DNA of 64,000 nt from Fomes fomentarius (GCA_022606135.1 JABYQN010000013.1:434001-498000); one strand, 5' to 3'. Counted from the first letter of the stretch, positions 1-15,463 are shown. The notes: generated by a model not told the origin, from the sequence alone. Numbers and translations: made by a program.

Positions 1-75
1 CGGCCTCTTCTGCCTCCTCGCGCGCGGCATCTGCGAAGAGTTTTGAACTCGCAGGACGGTCAAGCTGTTGTTCAT
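1..75 (-). CDS. possible 5' end of a gene running off the left edge
   Basis: A minus-strand reading frame opens with ATG at 75-73 and stays open to the window edge, giving 25 codons ending in a basic stretch (PRARRQKRP). A second minus frame over the same bases is also open and looks protein-like (LFADAAREEAEEA) but has no ATG nearby, so it would need a splice acceptor. No family can be named from so little sequence. If real, the gene is divergent from the BTB gene and shares the roughly 350 bp between them as promoter. Confidence 0.25.
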   Translation of the reverse strand, partial: MNNSLTVLRVQNSSQMPRARRQKRP

Positions 76-422
76 GATGTATGTTTGTCGAGTTCTGCGC
101 ATATCTTCTGGAGTACGACGGACATGATGAAGGGCGAAGGAGCGAGCGAAAGCGTAGATGAGAGCGAGTGCGGACTGAGCTCATGCAAGTCAAAAGCCAA
201 GTCCTGTACCGCACAGAGGCGCTCACAAACAATGGATGAATAAGGCAACGCGGTCACGTGGAGTGTATAACACGCGATTGTGGCAGAACGAGTGGTTTGT
301 CTCACCCGGTTTATGGCCCATGTCCTTTGACATTGACGCTTGGCCATGGCCGTCTCCATTCTTACTTCCCCCTTCATCGCAAAGGCATGGAACTCCTATT
401 CCATCCTATCCTCACAACCATC

Positions 423-2267
423 ATGTCGCCGCCCCAAGCTCCAGCGCCCCCGACTGCGACCGACGCCGCGAAACCGGTGACAAACGCGGCGCACCCTTTC
501 AACAAGACGGCTGCAGATGCCATCCTCCGCACTTCGGATCACGTCGACTTCTGGGTGCGGCGGAGTATTCTTGCCGAAGCTTCCTGCGTGTTTGAAGACA
601 TGCTGAGCATTCCCCAGCCCCCTCCTGGCGCGTCGAACGCCGACGAGCTCAAGGATGGGCTTCCCGTCATCAGACTCGCAGAGGACAGCAGAACGCTTGA
701 TAGCCTGCTTCGGCTATGCTACCCCACCGACGACCCCGAGTTTGGCTCGCTGGACGAGCTGAGGCCTGTTCTCGAGGCCGCGATAAAGTTCATGATGCAG
801 GAAGCTACTTCGTTGCTTCGAAGACGGCTAGTCAAGCTGGGGCAGGCGCAGCCCCTTCGTGCATTTGCCATCTCGTGCTCGCTGGAGCTGGAACAGGAGG
901 CTGGATTGCTTGCACCGCTCGCGCATGGCTTACTCGGCACGTTTGTCGAGGAGCTCCATAACATATCTGCAGGTGCATATCATCGACTTGTGCATTACCA
1001 ACCGCGCAAGCCGAACACAAGTCCGAAGCATACACGGTTCGGGTCTCCTGTGGTCACCCCTACCAGCAACAAGGACATCAATCACCATTGCTCTGACGGG
1101 CCGGCTGAGCTGATCCCTCCGGAGCTTCTGAACTCGTCAACAGCAGACGTCATCATCCGTTCAGTCGATGGGGTCAGTTTCTATCTCCATTCTACGGTAC
1201 TCTCCTTTGCATCGCCGGTCTTCCGACGGATGATCGTAGACAACTCGAGTGCAGGCGATAACCACCGCGATCCCATCACTCTCCCCGAGCACAGCCAGAC
1301 ACTCGCTGCGCTCCTACAACACGTCTACCCACTTCCCCGCCCCGCTCCACCGTCGTCCCTTTCCAAGCTCAAGGTGCTTCTCGCAGCAGCAACCAAGTAT
1401 CAACTCTCCTCCGCTCTCTCCGCCCTCCGTTCCTCCCTGATTGCACTTCTACCACCCGAGCCCCCGCACGCCTACATCAGCGAAAACTCACACAAACACG
1501 ACCCGAAGGACGCACTCCGGATTTTCGCCCTCACCCACCGCTTCGGCTTCACCGCCGAGCGCACTGCCGCGGCCCGGGCCCTCCTACGTCTCCCCAGCCA
1601 GGAGCTGCGTGCCGCATACGTAGACGAGCTTGAAGACATCTCCGCCGCGGTCTATTTCCGTCTGCTTGAATACCACGGCAAGTGTGGCCAGGCAGCCTCC
1701 GCATGCGTCCTCGCCCATGCGCTCCAGTATACCGGGGCAACTCCCAGCTCTGCACCCGCCTCGCCTGTCTCTTCCGGTCCAGCCGCCTCCACGCACATCT
1801 CAAACCGCGGCTGGACAGGGGCAATGAACCGTGGGCGTGCGCCCTTAACCACACGCGCACAGTCGCCGAGCAGTCCACCCAATAATGGGACCTCCCGCCC
1901 AGGACAGCAGAGCCCACTGCACCTATGCGCCTCCGATCTGAAGACGCTCACAACCTCCGGCCCGCATACATACCAATGCCACGTCGTCCTCGACGAGACC
2001 AGTCTGCCGTCCTGGACACACTTCCGAACGCGTAGTGCGCCGCGCTGGTGGATCATGTACGTCTACAAGGTGGCGTTCGTGCTCCGGCAGCATCCCTCCT
2101 CCCGCGTCGTCGTGTTCGATAGAGGCCTGAGGAGAAGGGCGGTCGCAAGGGCGCTGGAGTGCGTGTGTTGCAGGAATGCGTTCTTGCCTGGGTTTGAGGA
2201 GTATGTTGCTGCGCTTGCGGGGGTTGTCGAGCAAGCTGTGGGGAAGGTTAAATTGGAAGTAAGGTAA
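423..2267 (+). CDS. tandem BTB/POZ domain protein
   Basis: Single-exon ORF of 614 residues from the ATG at 423. Another in-frame ATG lies at 387. Two BTB/POZ-like modules are visible. The first is at about residues 30-150, starting near 'ADAILRTSDHVDFWVRRSIL'. The second is at about residues 235-380, starting at 'ADVIIRSVDGVSFYLHSTVL', with the usual hydrophobic core followed by an acidic/Leu-rich stretch. A Ser/Pro/Thr-rich linker follows (about 470-530), then a short C-terminal domain. BTB domains dimerise and often serve as cullin-3 adaptors; that role here is inference. Mushrooms carry many such proteins of unknown function. The family call is firm, the function is not. Confidence 0.8.
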   Translation: MSPPQAPAPPTATDAAKPVTNAAHPFNKTAADAILRTSDHVDFWVRRSILAEASCVFEDMLSIPQPPPGASNADELKDGLPVIRLAEDSRTLDSLLRLCYPTDDPEFGSLDELRPVLEAAIKFMMQEATSLLRRRLVKLGQAQPLRAFAISCSLELEQEAGLLAPLAHGLLGTFVEELHNISAGAYHRLVHYQPRKPNTSPKHTRFGSPVVTPTSNKDINHHCSDGPAELIPPELLNSSTADVIIRSVDGVSFYLHSTVLSFASPVFRRMIVDNSSAGDNHRDPITLPEHSQTLAALLQHVYPLPRPAPPSSLSKLKVLLAAATKYQLSSALSALRSSLIALLPPEPPHAYISENSHKHDPKDALRIFALTHRFGFTAERTAAARALLRLPSQELRAAYVDELEDISAAVYFRLLEYHGKCGQAASACVLAHALQYTGATPSSAPASPVSSGPAASTHISNRGWTGAMNRGRAPLTTRAQSPSSPPNNGTSRPGQQSPLHLCASDLKTLTTSGPHTYQCHVVLDETSLPSWTHFRTRSAPRWWIMYVYKVAFVLRQHPSSRVVVFDRGLRRRAVARALECVCCRNAFLPGFEEYVAALAGVVEQAVGKVKLEVR

Positions 2268-2482
2268 TATACCACTGGGACGGCGGCCTGTGGTTTGTCC
2301 AAGAAACATACGTCGTCATATCTGCCTAGTTTTGTCTCCTGTACATAGCACTGGCCAGCGTCTCCACTGATTCGGAGCTGCCGCAGACAGGACTTCTTCG
2401 CTGCTGCAGGACGGATGCGGCATGCTGCAGGCTGCAGCACAGACGCACGCCGGTGATTCACAGAGATAGTTTACAGAAATGG

Positions 2483-2488
2483 TATAAA
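2483..2488 (+). promoter_or_regulatory. TATA box of the small zinc-finger gene
   Basis: TATAAA in the context ggTATAAAag lies 71 bp upstream of the ATG at 2559. A start site about 30 bp downstream (near 2513) would leave a 5' leader of about 45 nt. This favours the ATG at 2559 over an in-frame alternative start at 2508. Confidence 0.5.
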
Positions 2489-2558
2489 AGACCGCACGAT
2501 ACATCCGTTGCTCGTTATCTTCTCCAACCCTCCCAGTACTACTACCAGTTCCAACTGT

Positions 2559-2970
2559 ATGACAGCCAGCACAGACATGCTCGCAGAGCAGCTCGGATCT
2601 CAGCTCTCCCTCGCCGACACTCACAACGTCGCAGAGCCCGACCTACAGGCTCAACCTCTGCGGGTGGACGAGATAGTCGATCTAGGCCTGCAAGTCGGCG
2701 AGCCGGCCTTGAATCCTTGGGGCGCAGGTACGCTCGTCCACACCACTGCATGAGCCAGGATGCTCCTCGCTTGCACACTGTGGCGACTCGAGAGCACCGA
2801 ACATGTCATACCGACCAGACACTGACGTGTTGCGTTCTGTAGGTTTCAGACACGAGCCCAGGCACGCTTGCCCCTTCTGCGAGTGTAGCTATAAACGCAA
2901 GAATGATCTCCGACGCCACTTTCAGGCGAAGCATGCTGCATTGAATGGCGGAGATCCCGTGGACTCGTAG
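2559..2970 (+). CDS. small single C2H2 zinc-finger protein (98 aa)
   Basis: Two exons, 2559-2727 and 2843-2970, joined across a GT-AG intron of 115 nt. The sum is 297 nt, giving 98 residues. The first 57 residues are acidic and featureless. The C-terminus carries one classical C2H2 finger, CPFCECSYKRKNDLRRHFQAKH (here cited as C-x2-C-x12-H-x4-H), with the basic helix 'KRKNDLRRHFQAKH' typical of DNA contact. The protein stops ten residues later. Such short single-finger proteins are common in mushroom genomes. A role as a regulator is inferred from the finger only. It sits tail-to-tail with PUT2, 165 bp away, so the two 3' ends may overlap as transcripts. Confidence 0.65.
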
Positions 2971-3135
2971 TGCCTCTTCCGATACTATCACTTTCTTGTC
3001 CTGGTGGCTCATTACAGTGCCTCCTCTCGTACGAAGCCGATGTTGTATAAAGTGCAGTAATCGATACAGCTAAATGATCTTCAGTGCCCACTTCAGTTTT
3101 CGCTCTATTGCTTCTTGTTCGCACCAACCTCAACC

Positions 3136-5345
<2,210 letters not shown>

Positions 5346-5899
5346 CGTAGAGCAGCAGATGGTTGGGAAGAATCAAGAGTGGGGGGTTCATATCATTCAC
5401 GGTAGTCCGGAACGGACCTTGCGTTAAGTCAAGTCAAGATTAGATCAACCCGGAATGGACCGACTTGTTGGCCTGCAAGTGACTTTGTAAGTTTGAGTTG
5501 CAATGTTCAACTCGGAAACCTACTCACTGGCACGAACGCATCGTTTCCTCCAACCAGAAACCTTGGAGAAAGGATGAGCTTGCTCAGTTTGACAAGGTTC
5601 GTTGGGTTGGGTTTACAGGGATAGGTAAGCCTGATTAATCTGCCCTGGAAAGGCGTTGGAGGCCTATTTTTGCAGGTCTAAGGGGCTTATCTCACCGCAT
5701 GGAACTTTTTATGACCATTCAATTCCTATCCCCTCGCAAAGGATCCGATTGATGCAGTGAGTACTTGCGTCCCGACAACCCCTCCGACTGACAACCCCTC
5801 CGACTGACACTACACTCTGAGCGACTTTCACCTGAGTACTCATTTTTCACGTCATAGAAAAGTGAGTGTAAAGACTGTTCTCTTCACAAGCAAAACTTA
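5346..5899. other. intergenic, PUT2 promoter side
   Basis: No gene is seen. It holds the upstream region of PUT2 and, at 5775-5806, a perfect 16-bp tandem duplication (unit acaacccctccgactg). Confidence 0.6.
5892..5895 (-). terminator. Pol III T4 terminator of tRNA-Arg
   Basis: On the minus strand a run of four T lies four bases beyond the discriminator base of the tRNA, as expected for RNA polymerase III termination. Confidence 0.6.
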
Positions 5900-5983
5900 T
5901 GACCACCGCAGGACTCGAACCTGCAACCTTTTGGTACCGTCGGGCGATCGAAGCCAAACGCGCTACCATTGCGCCAGGTAGCC
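5900..5983 (-). tRNA. tRNA-Arg(UCG) with a 12-nt intron
   Basis: The minus strand folds as a complete cloverleaf. The acceptor GGCTACC pairs with GGTGGTC, followed by discriminator A. The D arm is GCGC-AATGGTA-GCGC, the anticodon stem TTTGG/CCAAA, and the T arm GCAGG-TTCGAGT-CCTGC. Between the anticodon stem halves are 19 nt, which resolve into a normal 7-nt loop (C-T-TCG-A...A) plus a 12-nt intron (5936-5947) after position 37, the canonical eukaryotic site. The anticodon is TCG (5949-5951), reading CGA arginine codons. The A box (TGGCGCAATGG) and B box (GGTTCGAGTCC) are intact. Confidence 0.92.
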
Positions 5984-6117
5984 ATGTGAGACCTACTATA
6001 GACGTTAAATATACCCGTTGGTGGCTATGTGCCGAAAGATGATAGTTAGTCGCCGTTGACCAAGCTTGCGTTCGCTCGTCCATGTCGTCAATCGAGAGCT
6101 CTGCACTTTTGGGCTAG

Positions 6118-9107
6118 ATGCTATCTCACGACGAGCTTCGCTATCAGCTATACACCATCCTCGCTAGTCCTGCTTTTCAACAAGTCGCGCCGCTGGTCAT
6201 TCTCATCCTTATCCCGACTTTCGTGCTATTCATCAACTCGCATAGACACTCGATCGCCGCCGCTGTCTTCATGGTCTTCGACAGTCTTGCTCTCATACTA
6301 CCCTGGAACTGGTCTGATACATCTGCTGCCAGCGTCTCATCAGAGCGGAGGAAACTTAGACGCAAACAGCAGGTTCGCTCGCGGGATGACCAAATAGCGC
6401 GTATCTCCACCCAAGGTATGCAGTGCACGTCACATTGTACTGAGCGGTCACGAACCTCTTCGCAGACACTTCTTACGACAGCACAAACGAAGATGGCTAC
6501 TACCCTGGGCTTGTCAATATTTCGGGGACATATTGTTTCATGAATTCCACGCTTCAGGTGCGTTGCAATAGTTTTGAATGTTTTATCCGCGTCTCATGCA
6601 AGGCGTAGGCTATGGCATCTCTGTGTTACCTCCAACCGCAACTTGAACGGATACATGCCAAGGCTGAGGCATTGGATGTCCCTACGCCGGTCATCGACGC
6701 TTTGCGCGACCTCGTTCAAGGTCAGTTTTTGCGCCCGTCTTACAAGGCCAGATGAGTGCTGGTTCGGATACATGTGGGGTCGGACGGTAACCGCTACGAC
6801 TCGCTCGGATATGAGGCAGATCTGGCCCACCTATGCTCGATACCCTCCGAGTCGAGAGGTAGTCACGGCCAGTTGAGCGCCAGCTCGACACAGTATGCAG
6901 CCGAAAGATGTCGCGGGGCTGCTCGGGAATCGCGCAGAGCTGGCCCCAGTATGGCTGCGGTATTTTGGTCTCAAGATATCGTGGTCATACTTCCGTCAGC
7001 TCCGGACAATAGCCGAGCGAGCTGGCGCCGACATGGTTTGCCTCGGGCTGGCACTCGTTGGCGGTGATATGGGTGACCCCAGGTGTACCTATCGAGCCAA
7101 GGTGTGTCAAGTATTGTTGGGCCCACATATTGGGCCGACCTAGCGCTCACTTTGGGGTGTACGTGGACGCTGCTAATCACGAATGTAGTCCTCAATAACC
7201 CTGCATCCTCCTCTCGTGCTCTCCGCCCCATTGAAATCATTAACGCGCTTTCTGCTCACAATCCTGGCAAGCACAACTCATTGTTCTCGTCGCGCGAACA
7301 CCAAGATGCGCAAGAATTGTTCCAGCTACTGTCCGAATGTGTCAAAAGTGAGACTCTTGCCGTGGCGAAAGAAATGCGCCGGGACCGGGGCCTGGGTGGA
7401 TTGACACAGAAGGTCGACGGTACCAGTCGGGACCTCAGCAAGACTGTCTTCGATGGCCTGACCGCTAACAGACGTAGTTGCATGGACTGCGGCTACACAG
7501 AAGCAGTCATGCACTTTCCTTTTGACAACTGGCAGCTCGCGTTGCCTCGCGTGGCGGTACGCTCTTCTATGACGTGTTACCTACTCTGTACACTGATGAC
7601 ATATCAGGCGTGCAGCCTCGAGGATTGCCTCACTGACTATACGAGGCTAGAACTTCTTAACGATTGTATCTGCCGCAAGTGTTCGATGCTCGCGACATAT
7701 CGACGATTAGAGCAGGAGGCAGAGAAGCTCCAAGAAGCTGCCGAAGCCACTACCGATGCGACATCGTCTAAGAAGAAGAGGGCGCGCGACAGCAAGAAGC
7801 TCCTAGCACGAGTCAAGGCAGCGCTGGACGAAGGGCGGATTGAAGAGGATATCAAGAGCGTCAAGATGGAGAAGGTCTTCAGTACCGCCTCTACGAAACA
7901 ATCAATGGTCGCACGAGTACGTTCAGGTCCTCCTCCCCATCATTGCGCATACATTGATCCATCGTAGCCGCCTCATGTCCTCGCGCTACATCTCAATCGC
8001 TCAATGCATTACGGCCACTACGCCGCCAAAAACAACTGTCGTGTCATCTTCCCCGAGATCCTAGACCTCACGCCATATACTACCTCCGGTCAGCTCTCCC
8101 TCCAACCTTCAGCACCCATCTCCTCACCACCCCCTCCGATTCCCATACAACGCTCAACCACGCCCACCCCATCTACGTGTGCAGTCCCACGCACGCTTTA
8201 CCGCCTCTCCGCTGTTGTCTGTCATTATGGCCAGCATTCGTTCGGCCACTACATCTGCTTCCGACGGAAACCCCGCCCCCCGGCTGCGGGCGACCATCGC
8301 TTCGCTCCGCCAAAGCTCGTCTGCCCTGTAGGCTGCGACTGCTCACGTTGTCAACACCACAGTCCCATTCGTGACGACGAATGGCCAGACTCTGCGCGGC
8401 CAGGGACGGGGAGGGGGTGGCTCCGCATAAGCGATGACTCGGTGCAGGAGTGCGGGATCGAGCGCGTGTTGCAAGAAGGGTCCGGTGCGTTCATGCTCTA
8501 CTACGAACGTGTGCAGCAGCCGCGGTCATGGTCGTCAGTGTACGCGGCATCAGCTGCGGCCACATTACGTGCATCCGAGGAGACTGTGCGACCAGGTGAG
8601 GCCCGGACACCTTCATCGGACCGTCCTAGTGCAGAGACACATGAACAGTTGTCGGCCGTGCCCAACGGAGATATGACAAGGGAACGCGAGCGGAGGGAGA
8701 GGCGGGAGAAGGAGCAGAAGGTGGACCCCCGTGTTGTTAGGCGGGTATCTGCGAGTTCGTCTAACAGGACGAAGAGTCCGTCCGTGGCCCCGCCGCCGCC
8801 GATGTCAAGGTCTACGAGCGCTAATTCAGCGGTGAGCTCGGCGACAACGGCCTCTGCTGTGACTGCTGTCTCGACGTTCAGCCACAAGACTGTCAATGGC
8901 GATGTAAGCATGGCGAACGGTCATCCACACCTCTCAACCCAACCCTCACAACCCCATGCAAACGGAAATGCTTATCCAAATAGCCTACAGCGTCCGCCAC
9001 TACCACCGTCGTCGCCGTCGAAGTCTTCGAGGTTACGGAAGACACGCAAGTCCGTGTCTCATGGGGACAGCAACGCGTCATCGTCGCATCCACCTCTACG
9101 AGCGTAG
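6118..9107 (+). CDS. UBP1: membrane-anchored ubiquitin carboxyl-terminal hydrolase (USP/UBP1-like)
   Basis: Deubiquitinase of the cysteine-protease USP family. Six exons (6118-6415, 6466-6557, 6609-6720, 7189-7556, 7608-7916, 7968-9107) sum to 2319 nt, or 772 residues. An N-terminal hydrophobic helix (about residues 24-42, 'VAPLVILILIPTFVLFINS') suggests membrane anchoring like yeast Ubp1. The Cys box is 'GLVNISGTYCFMNSTLQ', where families usually read GNTCYMNS. 'SSREHQDAQELFQLLSE' follows, then two CxxC pairs (CMDC, CRKC) of the zinc ribbon, 'LALHLNRS', and the His box 'HYGQHSFGHYICF'. The acidic residue is in 'WLRISDDSV', and the domain ends 'AFMLYYERV'. A Ser-rich tail of about 190 residues follows. 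The intron at 6721-7188 is unusually long (468 nt). Confidence 0.88.
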
Positions 9108-9470
9108 TACCCATTCCCGTTATCGTGATTATTATTGGCTTACTCTATTGGTCGTTTACTTTGTATCTCCTACCTGTTACGAGGAATGCACACATAATGT
9201 CACCTTCACGAACAAGGGGTTGAAGTGGTGGCTGTGGCGCGCACGCGACGTGCGATCACGATTCGGTACGCGACGCGTCTGTTCCGAAAACGCGTCTGTG
9301 GCTGCGATGTTCAAGTGTTTTGTTCTTGGTCCGCCGTCGACATCCGACGCCGCATACCCTTGTCTTTCTCGAGAGCACACACGTAACTCTTCAGTAACTT
9401 GGCTGCGACTCTGGGCGCAGTGGTGGAGACGTTGTAAGCTGGCGGCTCGCTTCTCGAACCTCTTGCATAA
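9108..9470. other. intergenic between UBP1 and CDC7
   Basis: Head-to-tail spacer of 363 bp. No gene seen; presumably the UBP1 3' end and the CDC7 promoter. Confidence 0.5.
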
Positions 9471-11802
<2,332 letters not shown>

Positions 11803-12215
11803 AGTAGAATCTCGTAATTGTACTACTATATTCGTGTGCTGCAGCACAACATATCACGACGGGCAATGGCAAATGCTCCTCCTGGTCTCCTGTTCTGGAC
11901 ATGCTCCCAAACTATTCGGGTCCGGCATGCGGAATACAACAAAATCCAAAATGTGAAGGGTCCATCACTACTGTCAGTTACTTATCCAGCTTACCCAGTC
12001 CGGTCCAATCTCCCAAACCATTCAGGACCAGAATAGGAGACCATTCTGGCCCGTATTCCATGCCTGTTCTGGGGGGTAGCTTTGGCCATTGTGCAATGAA
12101 AGGCAAGGCATAAGAGAAGCCGGTGGACATTTTCGAACAGTTAATCCTAATAGAGCAGTGAGCATTCATCTCCTCGCTTAAATACACGTGTTAACGGTGT
12201 CTTATTAGTTAAGAA
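11803..12215. other. intergenic after CDC7
   Basis: AT-richer than its neighbours. No gene recognised. Confidence 0.4.
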
Positions 12216-12666
12216 ATGCCCTCTCCAGTTGCAGCAAGGCATCCTCCGGCTGTTCTGAAACCTCCGAAGGTTCAGATTGATCAAACTGATCAAAGTGCCA
12301 TGCCTCTGGTCTGTTATATTGCAGCAGTGGAAGTGGAAGTATTGTTTGGGAACCCCAGAACCCAAGCACCAGCAAGTAGTACACCATGCCCTCAGACCAA
12401 GAAAGGAAGATTCCCACCCTTCGTATTACTCTACCAAAAGGAGCTCGAACACTCCGCAATGGTGCAGTGTTACACATGTTCCACTGAGTTTTTGTTTATC
12501 TGACCCTACTTGCACTCTCGACCTTGCAGAGTACTATAATGTGTTTGGGGTACCGACACCGGAGTGCACCCGCAAACTGTATGATGACATCCAGGCCCGA
12601 TATGGGTGTTCCGGATATACCTTGAGAAATCTCCAAAATTGGTTCTCCAACAAGCGTAGAAACTGA
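12216..12666 (+). pseudogene. homeodomain-like remnant
   Basis: The last 45 codons before the stop at 12666 read 'PTPECTRKLYDDIQARYGCS...LRNLQNWFSNKRRN'. The end resembles helix 3 of a homeodomain (W-F-x-N-x-R-R) preceded by a helix-2-like segment. A pyrimidine-rich acceptor (ctcgaccttgcag, ending at 12528) precedes it. The upstream ORF from ATG 12216 has 'KKGRFPPFVLLYQKELEHS', which could be helix 1, but I find no donor that joins the two in a compatible phase. Either the gene model needs an unusual donor or this is a decayed homeodomain gene. No partner domain is visible. Confidence 0.35.
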
Positions 12667-12990
12667 TGGGGAAGGGATGAGGAGCAGAGCTATTTCGACA
12701 CGTATGGTGTTAAGTATGGGAGATGAATATGAATATGTACCTGTGATTCCACTTTCGAACCTTGTCTTCCCCGGATGATCTTGTCTCCGTTCGAAGCGCC
12801 TCGTGAAGCGCCCAGTAGAGGTTGTTTGGATCAAAAGCTCTTGCCAAACAATTCACGGAATAGGAAGGCGCTCTCTTGTGACAATTTCTCCTGATTTCTC
12901 TGAGCACTCCGCGAGCACTGCTGGTCTGCGACCCTTTCTGTCCCACCTTCTGACCCTGCGCTGCACTCCATCGGACGACACTCGGTTGTG
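12667..12990. other. intergenic before RRP7
   Basis: Contains the RRP7 promoter side; no gene recognised. Confidence 0.4.
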
Positions 12991-14222
12991 ATGGGTTCGT
13001 CCACCTCACCCGCAAAATCAAAGCGTGCTACAGTATCGGGCACCTCGTCCATGGCTTCGTCCTCACGCTCTTTTCCTGTCATGGTCTCGGGCTTTACGGT
13101 GCTCCCGATCGCATACTCACCGTCCGCAACTCATATACTATATGCACGTGCGCACTCTACACCTAAACACAAGGACGCGAAGGGCAAGCAGAAAGAAGAG
13201 CTGCCCGAAGGCCGCACGCTCTTCCTGGTGAACGTGCCTCCGGACGCGACGGACCGCGAGCTCACGCTGCTGTTCAAGTCGTGCGGAACTGTCGAGCGAA
13301 TCGTTTTCAGCACCGGGGGAGGGTCCGCTGCACAACAAGAAGGGGAGGATGGGGAGGAGAGCGAGGACGAGGACGAGGGAGAAGAGGACGGGATTGATGG
13401 GCAACATGGCAGCGACGACGAAGACGCATCCGGGAGCGAGGACGAGGACGGTGCGGACTCGAGACCCAAGAAGAAGCTGAAGGTCGCCCAGCCTGAAGTC
13501 CCGCGGGTTATACCATTGCCCTCTGTGCGACTACGAACTTTGCGACGTACAGGACATTCTGCCTACGTTATCTTCCTCGACAGCTCCTCCCTCGCACGCG
13601 CACTGAAACCCCCACAAAAGCCCTATGCCTGGCCTATCGACAACGAGGCCCCGTTAGGTCTCGCACACTACACCGCGCTCTACTCAGCTCTCCGCCCGCC
13701 GCTCGACGTCGTGCGCGCCCATGCCGACTCGTGGATGGAAGTGTTCGAGCACGAGCAGGCGAAGAAGCGGCAGGAGAGCAAGTATCACAAGGGCGAGGCA
13801 ATTGTCGACGAGGATGGCTTCACGCTTGTCACACGCGGGGGCGCGTACGGGAAGACCCTTGGCGGCGGCGTGGGTGTCGCAAGCAAGGCGTTCGTAGGCG
13901 AGCAGAGAGGAGGGGCGAACGGAGCCGGCGGGAAGCGCCATAGGAAGAAGAAGGAGAAGAAGGAAAAGGAGACGTTCTACGCATTCCAGGTGCATGAGAA
14001 GAAGCGCAAGGGTGAGTGGATCTTGCTTGATTGGCTTTTCTGCGTTTTTTGCGTGCGACGAGTTCACGTCCTCTTGCGGTCGTCGTGGGCGCTGAGTGTT
14101 TGGTGTGGTGGCCCCGTGCTTATCTGTTCTGTACAGAAATCATCGACCTCAAGAAGAAGTTCGAGGAGGATAAGACGAAGATAGAGAAACTGAAGCAGTC
14201 GCGGAAATTCAAGCCGTATTAA
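12991..14222 (+). CDS. RRP7: ribosomal RNA-processing protein 7
   Basis: Nucleolar factor needed for 18S rRNA maturation in the small-subunit processome (UTP-C in yeast). Two exons, 12991-14011 and 14137-14222, sum to 1107 nt, or 368 residues. The ATG at 12991 is the first in frame. The N-terminal half has a degenerate RRM-like fold ('RTLFLVNVPPDATDRELTLL') interrupted by an acidic insert of about 45 residues. 'SAYVIFLDSSSLARAL' follows. The conserved C-terminal RRP7 region runs from 'ADSWMEVFEHEQAKKRQ' through 'VDEDGFTLVTRGG' to 'FYAFQVHEKKRK' and ends 'LKQSRKFKPY'. The C-terminal exon is a short coiled helix, as in other RRP7 proteins. Confidence 0.92.
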
Positions 14223-15463
14223 TAGTCGTGAGTCCCCTGCCCGAACGCTCTAAGGTGTATTGCAACTCTGACAATGCGCTGTCGACCAGAATACGCACAG
14301 GAACATGCTGCCCTGGTCCCTGTATCTGTAAATGTCTCGTGACCCGCGACAGCTTGGTCATGATTGCGGAATTTAGTGATGACATCGTCATCTTATGTCT
14401 TCCCGTCAGATTTTCACCGAGATGAAGTCCCTACCGGACATCGATGTTAGCACGACTTGCCGGAAAGTCCGAAGTCACGAACGGGATTCCGCTGGCGGGG
14501 CTGCAAAGCATTATTCTCACCGGGGGGTAAAGAAGCGTGGCGCTCCGCATGCTGCCTCTCTATCCTGTGAATCCGGACTTCGGAGCTTTGCCTGGTATCT
14601 GGTATGCGCAAATATAATTGCAAATATGTCTTCGACGAGAAAGCTGTTTATCGGAAGCGAGCGGGACCGACGACATCAAGCGTACTCTGGTGCACAAGGT
14701 GCCCTTTCGACGCAGATTGAATAATCAATCGCGCAACCCACGGTCAACACATTGACGATCTTCAGCAACACGCTCGAAAGATGAGAATGGGGAAGCGTCA
14801 ACGCAGCGAAGTCCCACACAAGTCCCATCGCTTGTTCTGTCCGCCGTCCGGTAACCTTCCACTGCAAGTTCCAGTCTACTATCATCATGACGGCAGCGGG
14901 CCATGAGTTCCACGCCGAACATACGAGTTCTGTGGGGTCGACCCTCTTCCATCCCTCTTCTCAGCGATACACTTATAAGTATGCATGGAACCCCTCGGTT
15001 CCCAACTTGTTGCCCACCCCTTACGTCTCTGCGGTGACATCAGAACCATAGGACTCGACCGGTCACACGCACCCGCCGCTGAGCCAGTCATCCCTTTCAT
15101 CGGACGAGTAGGTCTGCTCGCGTGCCCTTGTAAGTACCGACCTCGGATCGAAATCTCACTTTTGATTAGGATTTCGCTTAGGTGTGTATTATCGCGACCA
15201 GAATATGCTAGCTTACAACGCACTTCCGAGCTGACCGCCTCTTGCTCTCTACAGTCTCTGTCCGACGTTGGCTAGCCTGTAGGCCACAAGCTTACTTCGG
15301 CCCTCACCACCTCGCGGCCGTCCTTGCGTAAACGGTCGACTTCCGGAATTCTAACCTATCCTTATATGTCTCTGACGACGCGTCGTCGGTAGCTCTAGGC
15401 TCGAGGCGACGAGCCGTCCATTTGTTCTTTTGACCGCACACGTTGCTGAACTCTCACGAGAGC
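14223..15463. other. 1.2-kb stretch without a supported gene
   Basis: Only short ORFs are present, the longest about 109 codons from 14395, with no recognisable domain, splice pattern or repeat. The far end is the promoter of the DUF6533 gene. Confidence 0.4.

Noticed and set aside
13321..13470. Acidic repeat-like stretch in RRP7 considered as a microsatellite or frameshift
   Set aside because: It is in frame, codes for a Glu/Asp-rich insert of the kind common in nucleolar proteins, and the flanking RRP7 blocks are intact.
14395..14724. 109-codon ORF in the gap before the DUF6533 gene
   Set aside because: It has an ATG but no domain, repeats or splice support; chance ORFs of this size are common at this GC content.
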